Origin: Candidatus Omnitrophota bacterium
GTDB taxonomy: Bacteria > Omnitrophota > Gorgyraeia > JAGLLT01
Length of the DNA: 32,378 bases
Assembly (NCBI GenBank): GCA_023140385.1
Contig: JAGLLT010000012.1
Location: 1 to 32,378, forward strand
Direction of reading: 5' to 3'
Numbering within the stretch: position 1 is the first letter of the stretch; each line of letters opens with the position of its first letter. Made by a program: the position numbers and the translations under genes. Under the pieces are notes generated by a model, which made no database searches, had not been told where the DNA came from, and saw only the letters and a list, made by a program, of their open reading frames with translations. Of this stretch, positions 8,218 through 15,057 are shown piece after piece.

Positions 8218-9099
8218 TTACTCAGTTACTAAAAAATCCGGCCTACCATGCCTGCTTGCTGACTCAGATATTTTTCTCTGTTTATCATCTAATGCATTTA
8301 TTTCTACTGTATAGTAGTGGCTTTTTTTTAATTTAATGCCTTGCTCAGTAATATTTATAAAAGCTTCCTGAACCGTGGGGCGTTTCGACCAGTTAAATAA
8401 ATACTTTTGTTCCATATAATCACGCGGATTTTTTTGCTCCATCAGTTGGATTCTATAAGTACTAGCGCCGGGATATGGTTCCCAAGTTACTATGATTGGT
8501 TCTGACAAAGAAACCTCACCTATTGGTCCTGATTTTATAACGGGATCAACATAATCTAAATCAAGCCCCCTGCCTATTTTCTTTTCATTAACTAGCATGA
8601 TTTCACTTGCATGAGCATTGCGGGGATTACCTATTTTGCCCGCGAGAATTAAATCTGCTGAAGAATGATCAAATTTATACCCATCAATTCTGTATTTCCC
8701 AAAAGGTACATTTATGGTGTACTCACCATCTGAATTTGTAACACCCCATTGACTCATTACGCTTCCATTTAGAGCAAGTCTCAAACGTAAGCCCTTAACC
8801 GGCTTGCCATTTGATGTAACTTGACCAATAATTTTTCCCCGGCCTTCTGTAAGAACTTTACTCCTATTATCGGAGAACTCACCGGAGTAAACTGCACTAG
8901 AGCCAAGAAAACGTTCCTTCTCAGCAATCTCAGGTAGCACAGTTACGGTTTCTTGTGATAGTGAAGTGAAATCCGAGCTTAAGAGGGGCTTGTAAAATTT
9001 GTAATAAGCAAAGCTTATTACTACTGTAATGAATAATAAAATCCCTCCAATACCTGATCCAATCACTATCAAAATTGTTTTAATTGTCTTCCTGTCCAT
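8218..9099 (-). CDS. Membrane-anchored protein with carboxypeptidase-regulatory-like domain
   Basis: A 293-residue protein with one N-terminal transmembrane anchor (about residues 10-32) and an extracytoplasmic remainder. Residues about 85-150 match the carboxypeptidase regulatory-like beta-sandwich pattern (GKIIGQVTSNGKPVKGLRL, then a TNSDGEYTINVPFGKY turn). Residues about 195-290 look like a fibronectin-III-type domain (PIIVTWEPYPGASTYRI). Both are non-enzymatic binding modules. A very strong Shine-Dalgarno sequence, AAGGAGG, precedes the ATG. The stop codon is three bases from attC-like element A. No function beyond a surface or periplasmic scaffold can be proposed. Confidence 0.75.
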   Translation of the reverse strand: MDRKTIKTILIVIGSGIGGILLFITVVISFAYYKFYKPLLSSDFTSLSQETVTVLPEIAEKERFLGSSAVYSGEFSDNRSKVLTEGRGKIIGQVTSNGKPVKGLRLRLALNGSVMSQWGVTNSDGEYTINVPFGKYRIDGYKFDHSSADLILAGKIGNPRNAHASEIMLVNEKKIGRGLDLDYVDPVIKSGPIGEVSLSEPIIVTWEPYPGASTYRIQLMEQKNPRDYMEQKYLFNWSKRPTVQEAFINITEQGIKLKKSHYYTVEINALDDKQRKISESASRHGRPDFLVTE

Positions 9100-9164
9100 T
9101 TTATCCTCCTTCCGAACAATTAATATACGGAATACGTTTTTTGCTATCCATTATAGATATCTGC

Positions 9165-9614
9165 CTACAAATTTAACAAACTCCATTGACTTAAATACTT
9201 TTCTTTAGGATCATCAAATTTTCTCATTTGATTATCATTATGTTTTTGACCCTTTTTGCCTGGCGTTTTCAACCAGTTTACATGCCCGTCTTTAACATAT
9301 TTTGCAACGACATTGCTTGGCACTACAAAAAAATCTGGATGCTTTTGATTGTTATTAAGATTCACAAAAACATAAAATAAATTATCCGCAAAATAATCCT
9401 CTGCCTTTTTGTTGAGTATCCAAGTTCTCTTTGAGCTACTATTTGTTTTTACTTGAATGCTAATAGTTTTAGAGGCATTTGAATTTGAACAAAGAATGTC
9501 AACTCCTTTTGTGTTTCTCAATGTTATTGAAGCGATATATCCTTGCATTGATAGTTCAGCAGCTACAAGATACTCTCCAGATACTCCTGCCAAAACTGTA
9601 TTTAATTTTCCCAT
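9165..9614 (-). CDS. PD-(D/E)XK-nuclease-like orphan protein
   Basis: A small soluble protein of a family that recurs as an isolated accessory gene in many bacteria. The pattern GEYLVAAEL (Glu14), GVDIL (Asp39) and IQVKT (Gln54, Lys56) is an E-D-QxK arrangement typical of restriction-endonuclease-like folds, such as DUF4365-type proteins. The C-terminal part (PGKKGQKHNDNQMRKFDDP) is a family-conserved tail. I chose the ATG at 9614 (MGKLN) because relatives begin there as I remember them; an in-frame TTG at 9623 has better Shine-Dalgarno spacing from AAAGGA and may be the true start. The nuclease fold is inferred from motif spacing. Whether it cuts DNA, and which, is unknown. Confidence 0.7.
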   Translation of the reverse strand: MGKLNTVLAGVSGEYLVAAELSMQGYIASITLRNTKGVDILCSNSNASKTISIQVKTNSSSKRTWILNKKAEDYFADNLFYVFVNLNNNQKHPDFFVVPSNVVAKYVKDGHVNWLKTPGKKGQKHNDNQMRKFDDPKEKYLSQWSLLNL

Positions 9615-9722
9615 GTCTTGCAACTTATTCCTTTTAATAGTTTCTTAAAATAGTGTTGAGTAATATTATTAATACTATATGACATAATTATACCAAACAC
9701 TACGGATAATCTATCTCTATAG

Positions 9723-9801
9723 CAGTTGATGCTATATAACGCTGATATTATCTGTTAAAAATGGCGTAACTTTTTTTGTCAGGTGCATTCTTTTATTGGG
9801 C
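9723..9801 (-). repeat. attC-like element B
   Basis: Homologous to element A: 18 of the first 21 positions agree (CAGTTG, then TATAACGCT), and GTGCA plus a terminal ATTGGGC-like end fall at matching offsets (60 versus 61 nt from the start). The central part is unrelated and only weakly palindromic. It overlaps the last codons of 9793-10545, so like element A it directly follows a gene on the minus strand. Confidence 0.45.
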
Positions 9802-10545
9802 ATCTTTTTTCTTTTCGGTTGTAATAGCATCACGAAGCCGATAGTCCTCGACAACCGCCAGCGCCTTTTTCTGAATCTCATTGGCAGCCGTCGTATCTCC
9901 CAAAGCAACAGCCACTTCAATTAAACGAAGACTTTCTTCAACAAAATGATCTTCACTGTATGCTTTGAAGTCCATTCTTCCGATTTTCGGATCGTTATAG
10001 AGTGTAGTGTCATGATCGTATGCTGCCTTCACGCGAGTGAATTCTCGGACTAGATTGCCCATATATTTCCGCGCAAGATCGAAGCGTTTAGCATCAATTA
10101 CTTCGTCTTTTGCGATATTCCAGCATTGCTTAGCCAATTTAGGATTCTCCTTGTCAAGGTATTCAAACAATTCGATCGTTTTGCTCCCTTCCTCAAGCGT
10201 CTCGTTTAAAGACGATACATCATGAAACAACGAAGAGTTGCCTTCACCCATTTCTATTTGATGTGCCTTTCGGTCACGTGTCTCTATGAGGGCCTTTTTT
10301 GCTGGTGGATAGACGTCGCCAAGGTCCTTCCAGTAGCCCAAAGCAAATGACAAGCGCACCCCGTACATCGCAGGCTCATGTTCAAGCGCATGGTCATGAA
10401 ACCAGATATACCTCTCAAGGGCTTCCTCATGCTTTCCTTGGTGAACCATTTCCCGGGTGTCACTCAGATAATTATTCATATCCTCTGCTTGCACCTGAGA
10501 AGACAGCACTATCAATGCAATGATCATGCCAAGTAACGTTCTCAT
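9793..10545 (-). CDS. Exported helical-repeat protein, unknown function
   Basis: About 250 residues with a cleavable signal peptide (MRTLLGMIIALIVLSSQVQA|ED). The mature part is strongly alpha-helical and repeat-like, in the manner of TPR or Sel1 proteins, but no canonical TPR consensus is visible. The start is the ATG at 10545: it follows AAAGGAGG at optimal spacing. An ATG 18 nt further upstream would place that Shine-Dalgarno sequence inside the coding region (as NKGG) and is rejected. The gene's 3' end overlaps attC-like element B, which makes it look like an integron-style cassette. No function can be assigned. Confidence 0.7.
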   Translation of the reverse strand: MRTLLGMIIALIVLSSQVQAEDMNNYLSDTREMVHQGKHEEALERYIWFHDHALEHEPAMYGVRLSFALGYWKDLGDVYPPAKKALIETRDRKAHQIEMGEGNSSLFHDVSSLNETLEEGSKTIELFEYLDKENPKLAKQCWNIAKDEVIDAKRFDLARKYMGNLVREFTRVKAAYDHDTTLYNDPKIGRMDFKAYSEDHFVEESLRLIEVAVALGDTTAANEIQKKALAVVEDYRLRDAITTEKKKDAQ

Positions 10546-10625
10546 ATATCCTCCTTTGTTCAATAATTAACACACTATCTTTGTTTTTTAAGGAATTTTA
10601 ATACTATATTCTTCACCTCTTTCTC

Positions 10626-11183
10626 TCAATCTAACCAAATATCAGTAACTATATCAAATAAATCCACATTGTCATAATCCGCCGGTAAAATATTCCATGC
10701 CGGTTTATCAAACAAATTATAATTCTGTTTAAAAAATCCATTTACTATCAGCTCTGAACATATCAATTTTTTATGGCTATCAAAAAGATTATGAACTTTT
10801 ACATATGCATTGCCAAACCCGAACCACCCGACAAGGAAGTTTAAAAGTTGAGGAAAATCATAAGGTGTGTTGTTCATTGCGGCCCACCACAATGCTACCT
10901 TTATTTTATCTTTTTCCTTTTCCCAATATTTTTTTCTCAAAACTCTTATTTCAATACCTTTCTCAACATAGTCCTTTTGCAAATTACAAGTTCTTGATTT
11001 TGGAACCTGGCCTTCAACCAAATCATAGCCTCCAATGCTTCCCGCCACATGCGTCCATTTGCTACTTTCGCCATACCCATATTTTTCCTGAATCTTAATA
11101 GTAACTCTAGTCCCGCTCGCAAATAGTATCACATCTCCTATTTTAATCTTATTAGGATCAATTTGTTTACTGTTCTGCATCAT
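10626..11183 (-). CDS. Permuted papain-like (NlpC/P60, YiiX-type) cysteine hydrolase
   Basis: A 185-residue protein with the layout of circularly permuted NlpC/P60 enzymes: KIGDVILF at 15-22, catalytic His45 in KWTHVA, and catalytic Cys142 in LICSELIVNGF. Relatives act as amidases or peptidases on peptidoglycan, lipids or proteins. There is no signal peptide, so it probably stays in the cytosol. The ATG is preceded by AGGAGG at 6 nt. It lies 46 bp downstream of the DUF6804-like membrane gene on the same strand and may be the tail of the long operon that starts near 20.2 kb, or a separate unit. The fold call is moderate; the substrate is unknown. Confidence 0.65.
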   Translation of the reverse strand: MMQNSKQIDPNKIKIGDVILFASGTRVTIKIQEKYGYGESSKWTHVAGSIGGYDLVEGQVPKSRTCNLQKDYVEKGIEIRVLRKKYWEKEKDKIKVALWWAAMNNTPYDFPQLLNFLVGWFGFGNAYVKVHNLFDSHKKLICSELIVNGFFKQNYNLFDKPAWNILPADYDNVDLFDIVTDIWLD

Positions 11184-11229
11184 ATTAACCTCCTACAAGA
11201 ATAAGCCTTGTATCTATCCACCCCATATA

Positions 11230-11541
11230 TCACCCTTGTAAATTTTTAAATTTAAACAAAAATATTCCAAAAATTACGACATTTACTAAATCAACAAAAA
11301 TCCAAAATTCTCGACCGAAATAAAGTGGTATAACTGGATTAAACACAAGAGCGAGCAACCCCATTATCCATGCCCAGCGAATCCTTTGTTTCTTGTAAGA
11401 AACCCATGCTAAGAAAATAGCCGTAAAGCAAACAACAAGCCTTAGTAATGTATAGTAACCATAAGGCAATGGTAAGATTGCCAATAAAAGCATTACAATT
11501 GATGCAATAACAGGTGGTTTTATCGAAATCTTTGTGTCCAT
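11230..11541 (-). CDS. Small DUF6804-like membrane protein
   Basis: A 103-residue protein with three or four transmembrane helices. The pattern ILPLPYGYYTLLRLVVC, then a WAW-containing helix, FNPVIPL and a REFW turn, is that of the DUF6804 family of small membrane proteins with unknown role. I start it at the ATG at 11541, which follows GGGG at 4 nt. The longer reading frame to 11589 begins with an unlikely basic leader and would almost touch the preceding gene's stop. Confidence 0.65.
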   Translation of the reverse strand: MDTKISIKPPVIASIVMLLLAILPLPYGYYTLLRLVVCFTAIFLAWVSYKKQRIRWAWIMGLLALVFNPVIPLYFGREFWIFVDLVNVVIFGIFLFKFKNLQG

Positions 11542-11579
11542 ATAACCCCTTTGCCTTAATTTGCTTTGAGAGTAACTTT

Positions 11580-12002
11580 TTAGTCCCAATTTTTATTTTG
11601 ATCAAAATCAGACCATAAACCGGTTCCCTTTAAATCTGGTTGTCCGAATTTTGCATTATATTCTTTTGTGAATTTCATTTGTTTTTCAACGGCATTATCA
11701 AGATGGCGTTTCCATCCCCTCACATCAATACCATATTTTTCTTTATCATTATCTTGCAAGTCAAGAGACACAAGGGATCCTATTCTTATATTTGTTTCTT
11801 TTCCGTTCAAATCCTCAAAATATATTTTCGAATTACCCATAACACTTTGAATCTCTGACCACCAAAAATGTGGAAGTTTAGACTTAAATATTATTTTATA
11901 GTACCTCTTTTTAAAGAATGAAGTACCCTGCAATAAATAAGTATATACGTAAATATGGCTTTCTTTTTTCATGTCAGCAAATTCTAAAACTTTTAATTTC
12001 AT
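11580..12002 (-). CDS. Hypothetical protein
   Basis: A 140-residue soluble protein that I do not recognise. It is lysine-rich, with an aromatic-rich N-terminal half (YVYTYLLQG, then HFWWSEIQ) that could form a PH-like or similar beta domain, and a charged C-terminal helix ending in a DFDQNKNWD tail. The ATG follows AGGAGG at 6 nt. It begins 18 bp after the preceding membrane-protein gene, so it is very likely part of the Hsp70-kinase operon. Confidence 0.6.
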   Translation of the reverse strand: MKLKVLEFADMKKESHIYVYTYLLQGTSFFKKRYYKIIFKSKLPHFWWSEIQSVMGNSKIYFEDLNGKETNIRIGSLVSLDLQDNDKEKYGIDVRGWKRHLDNAVEKQMKFTKEYNAKFGQPDLKGTGLWSDFDQNKNWD

Positions 12003-12020
12003 TAAATCCTCCTCTAAGAA

Positions 12021-12653
12021 TTATTCATCATATTTAACATCATCTACGTCAGGATCTTTATTCAAGTTTTTATCCTCTTCGATTAAATCAATATCTTCAA
12101 TTTGATCAGTGCTATCTGAAGTGCCCCCAACATCAATAACATCCTTTGATTGAATAAATTCGCCTGATATTCTTTTTTCCACTAGCGTTAATAGCCAGAT
12201 CCCATAAAAGCGCATACCATAGGTAAAAATAAGTCCTAATATTATTGAAAACCCCGCACCCCATTGCCCCTTAAAGAAAAGTCCAATGGCCGCGATTGGT
12301 GATACTATTTGAAACATAAACATAAAAAAGAAAGCTATCCATCCTAAATAATAAAATATGGTCAAGAAAGAAAACATGAATACTGATGCACCAACTATAT
12401 GAGAAAAAATAATCGATAATCCTGCGAGGTGATTATGAAGGCTTTTAAATAAAGACAATGGCAAAATAATTAACAGGAACAATCCTATGGAAGCGCCTGC
12501 TAATACAGATATTATTGGGTACAGAAATTCAGAAACCTTAAGGATGCCGAAAATGAAGATAAATGGGATCATGAGAAAACCCAGGAACATAAGGACACCT
12601 AAAATGCCTGAACCTAAACCCTTAATTTTGTCCTTAATATTAAATCCGGCCAT
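12021..12653 (-). CDS. Multi-pass membrane protein with acidic tail
   Basis: A 210-residue protein with about five or six hydrophobic helices (residues 12-165), rich in Phe, Ile and Gly, followed by a roughly 45-residue highly acidic cytosolic tail (SKDVIDVGGTSDSTDQIEDI and onward) that could be a kinase target or a chaperone docking segment. I recognise no family. AGGAGG precedes the ATG at optimal spacing. It sits 17 bp downstream of the zinc-ribbon membrane protein, so the pair are probably made together as the membrane part of the Hsp70-kinase system. Confidence 0.65.
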   Translation of the reverse strand: MAGFNIKDKIKGLGSGILGVLMFLGFLMIPFIFIFGILKVSEFLYPIISVLAGASIGLFLLIILPLSLFKSLHNHLAGLSIIFSHIVGASVFMFSFLTIFYYLGWIAFFFMFMFQIVSPIAAIGLFFKGQWGAGFSIILGLIFTYGMRFYGIWLLTLVEKRISGEFIQSKDVIDVGGTSDSTDQIEDIDLIEEDKNLNKDPDVDDVKYDE

Positions 12654-12670
12654 AAAGCCTCCTGGTTACT

Positions 12671-13603
12671 TCAGAAAAACCATGCTCTATTCCTAATGAT
12701 AGGAATTAATACTGTTAAAATCGGCATAACAATTAAAAATGTGACTATCTTAAATTTTCTGAATTTCACTTGTTTGTTCTTAACTGCTTCAATTCCTATA
12801 GCAAATAGTTTTAAAGAAACGGCAAGCAAAACAAATGGTATTAATATAACTATCAAAACGCCCACAAAATATCCCTTACTAAAAAAATCTGACCAATTAC
12901 TAACGTCGGTAATCGATTTGGAGCCAGTATAGAAAGCAAAAACTGATAATTTGCTTAAAAACTCAAGTATAGGGTTATAGGCAATAGTCATAAGAAACCA
13001 GAACTTTTTTGATAAACCGTAAAAAAAGAAATTAGTCCTATCTTTTTTATCTGAATAATCAAATTTGGCAGCTATTTTTGCCCCAATGAACGATCCAATT
13101 AAAACGGCAGTTATCTGTATTATCAATATATAAAGAAGTGAATCCGGCCAATCGCCTTCGAAGAATTGACCTTTAAAAATAAAAAGACCTGCCAGTAGCA
13201 AGGCTAACCAATATTTCATTAAGAGGCCTACCGTCAAATATATCCATGTTCTCAAACCTTTAAACCAATAGGCGAATAAACCGACAAAAAATATGCTACA
13301 TATAAAGTCGAAAATATATATTAAGGAATCAATGAAATGGCTTTGGAATTCTGAACTGAATATTTCAAGTTCGATGGATCGTTCATAAAATACTGTAATC
13401 ACATGACCTATGTTTGTGAAATACGAGAAACTCAAATAGAGAAGGAATATTGCCGCAAAACTGATCTGCTTGATAGTGCGGGAGGATTTATTTTTCTTTA
13501 CTTTAGCCGGTTTAATGGCGGGTAATTGTGTTCCACAAAATCCGCAAAACTTTGCTTCTACGCTTATATCTTTATTGCAATTAGGGCATTTCCTAAGGTT
13601 CAC
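12671..13603 (-). CDS. Zinc-ribbon multi-pass membrane protein
   Basis: Residues 5-23 form a double-knuckle zinc ribbon (CPNC, then CGFC; Cys6, Cys9, Cys20, Cys23). After a lysine-rich linker come about six transmembrane helices through residue 300. Bacterial proteins of this build usually anchor or sense at the membrane, and the ribbon is cytosolic. The second zinc-ribbon protein of the operon, the J-like protein at 18067-19920, carries a similar CPTC/CIQC module, which suggests that the two interact or share a partner. Translation starts with GTG at 13603 behind GGAGAG. The gene lies 33 bp downstream of the FHA gene. No specific function can be assigned. Confidence 0.68.
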   Translation of the reverse strand: MNLRKCPNCNKDISVEAKFCGFCGTQLPAIKPAKVKKNKSSRTIKQISFAAIFLLYLSFSYFTNIGHVITVFYERSIELEIFSSEFQSHFIDSLIYIFDFICSIFFVGLFAYWFKGLRTWIYLTVGLLMKYWLALLLAGLFIFKGQFFEGDWPDSLLYILIIQITAVLIGSFIGAKIAAKFDYSDKKDRTNFFFYGLSKKFWFLMTIAYNPILEFLSKLSVFAFYTGSKSITDVSNWSDFFSKGYFVGVLIVILIPFVLLAVSLKLFAIGIEAVKNKQVKFRKFKIVTFLIVMPILTVLIPIIRNRAWFF

Positions 13604-13636
13604 TTAAAACTCTCCAATATAATTTTAAGATGATAT

Positions 13637-13996
13637 TTAATCCTCAAAAGTTATATCTTCTTCTGAAGATTGTGATTTATTTTTTGGATGGTCTTCTACT
13701 CCTATTAGTAATTCCGTATCGCCAAACCCAATAGTGTCCCCTTTTGTCAACTCAATTTTTCCATGAACTTGACAATTGTTTACAAATGTTCCATTTGTAC
13801 TGTCGAGATCCTCAATTAAACAGATATCACCCTCCCAATATATAATAGCATGCCTCCTCGAACAAAAATCGTCATATCCTATACGTATATTTGCTTCCTC
13901 ACTTCGGCCTATTAGAATCTTGGAATCTGATTTTACGAAGTATTTATGCCCTTTTAGGGGGCCTGAAACAACAAGCACAACAACAAGTTTTGTCAC
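13637..13996 (-). CDS. FHA-domain phosphothreonine-binding protein
   Basis: A 119-residue stand-alone FHA protein. All signature residues are present: Gly30-Arg31-Ser32 in ILIGRS, Ser46-Arg-Arg-His49, and Ser66-Thr-Asn68-Gly-Thr70. It should therefore bind phosphothreonine peptides. About 20 acidic residues follow the domain. The GTG start overlaps the stop of the upstream kinase gene (GTGA), so the two are translationally coupled. FHA proteins are the usual readers of eukaryotic-like kinases, so a direct kinase-FHA relationship is the simplest reading. The target of binding (kinase autophosphorylation site, the J protein, Hsp70 or the acidic tail of the membrane protein) is not known. Confidence 0.9.
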   Translation of the reverse strand: MTKLVVVLVVSGPLKGHKYFVKSDSKILIGRSEEANIRIGYDDFCSRRHAIIYWEGDICLIEDLDSTNGTFVNNCQVHGKIELTKGDTIGFGDTELLIGVEDHPKNKSQSSEEDITFED

Positions 13997-15057
13997 ATTA
14001 TTACTCCCTTTTTCCAGTTATTTAATGTTTCCGCGTATTTTCCCTTCAAATGTTTTTGATGGTCTTTGGGATGTTGCGCTATAGACTCTTCCAGTAGTTT
14101 AATAGCATCATTAAGCTTCGTATATTGCTTCCCAAGCTGAAGCGCTTTTTGTATATTTACATTCGGTACTTTAATTTTTTGAAGCTCATATTGCTCTATT
14201 GCGTTATAAAATTCCCTAGCAGTTGAAAAACGGTTTTTCATATCAGGTTCTAAGGCTTTTAGAATAATTTCATCCAGCTCGCCATCTAAATCTGTATTGA
14301 ATTTAGAAGGTGGGTCTGGCTTTTTATTACGGGATGCCTTTATGGCTGATTTCATTTCATTTTTCTTAGTTGCCTGATAACCACTCGGCATTTTATAGGG
14401 AGGAATACCGGTTACCATAATATAAAAAATAATTCCTGATGAGAAGACATCGCTGGCCGGTGATTCATAGTCCCAGAAACCTTCAGGAGGCAAATAGGCC
14501 AGTGTTCCGGCTGCTTCTGTAATTCTTGTAACCGGATCAACATGTTTAGCTAAACCAAAATCAGAAACCTTGGCAACAAGATTATTGTGCCGTATTGATA
14601 ACATGATGTTTTGGGGCTTAACGTCTCTATGAACTAAAGGAGGCTTTGTATTGTGCAGTTTTGATAAACCGCAACAAATATCCTTTTGAAGCTTAATCGC
14701 TATATCAATCGAAAGCTTAATCTCAGATTCAATATAATCAGCTAGCGTGCCACCTTCCACATATTCCATCGCAATATAGCAATATCTATTACCATCAAAT
14801 TTAAAGGTATTTGCTTCATATACTCGCACAACATTTTCATGCGTAATCTTTGAGAGGATATAAGCTTCGTTAAATAACACAGGTTCTTGCTCTTTTGATA
14901 TGCTTCCCTGATGGAATATTTTCAGTGCCTGAATACCTAAATATTTGTGGCGCACCTTATATACGCCACCGAAAGCTCCTTCTCCAAGGAATCGATCAAT
15001 ACTGTAGGTCTCCCGTATTTTCGTGTACTTTGGTATTAAAATTCTCTTTATTGTCAT
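13993..15057 (-). CDS. Eukaryotic-like Ser/Thr protein kinase
   Basis: A 354-residue soluble Hanks-type kinase with every catalytic element intact: glycine loop GEGAFGGV (25-32), ATP-binding Lys46 in ALKIF, alphaC Glu64, HRDVKPQN (143-150) with catalytic Asp145, DFG (166-168), an activation segment with several Thr residues (TRITEAAGT), and PPEGFW in place of APE. After residue 290 a short TPR-like helical tail (NDAIKLLEESIAQHPKD) may bind partners. There is no transmembrane segment or PASTA repeat, so sensing must come from a partner. Its ATG overlaps the Hsp70 stop (ATGA) and its stop overlaps the FHA start, so Hsp70, kinase and FHA should be made in fixed ratio. Confidence 0.93.
   Translation of the reverse strand: MTIKRILIPKYTKIRETYSIDRFLGEGAFGGVYKVRHKYLGIQALKIFHQGSISKEQEPVLFNEAYILSKITHENVVRVYEANTFKFDGNRYCYIAMEYVEGGTLADYIESEIKLSIDIAIKLQKDICCGLSKLHNTKPPLVHRDVKPQNIMLSIRHNNLVAKVSDFGLAKHVDPVTRITEAAGTLAYLPPEGFWDYESPASDVFSSGIIFYIMVTGIPPYKMPSGYQATKKNEMKSAIKASRNKKPDPPSKFNTDLDGELDEIILKALEPDMKNRFSTAREFYNAIEQYELQKIKVPNVNIQKALQLGKQYTKLNDAIKLLEESIAQHPKDHQKHLKGKYAETLNNWKKGVIM

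Noticed and set aside
12671-15057. Part of a type VI secretion or PASTA-kinase signalling locus because of the kinase and FHA genes
   Set aside because: No T6SS structural genes, phosphatase, PASTA repeats or cell-division neighbours are present; the partners are chaperones.
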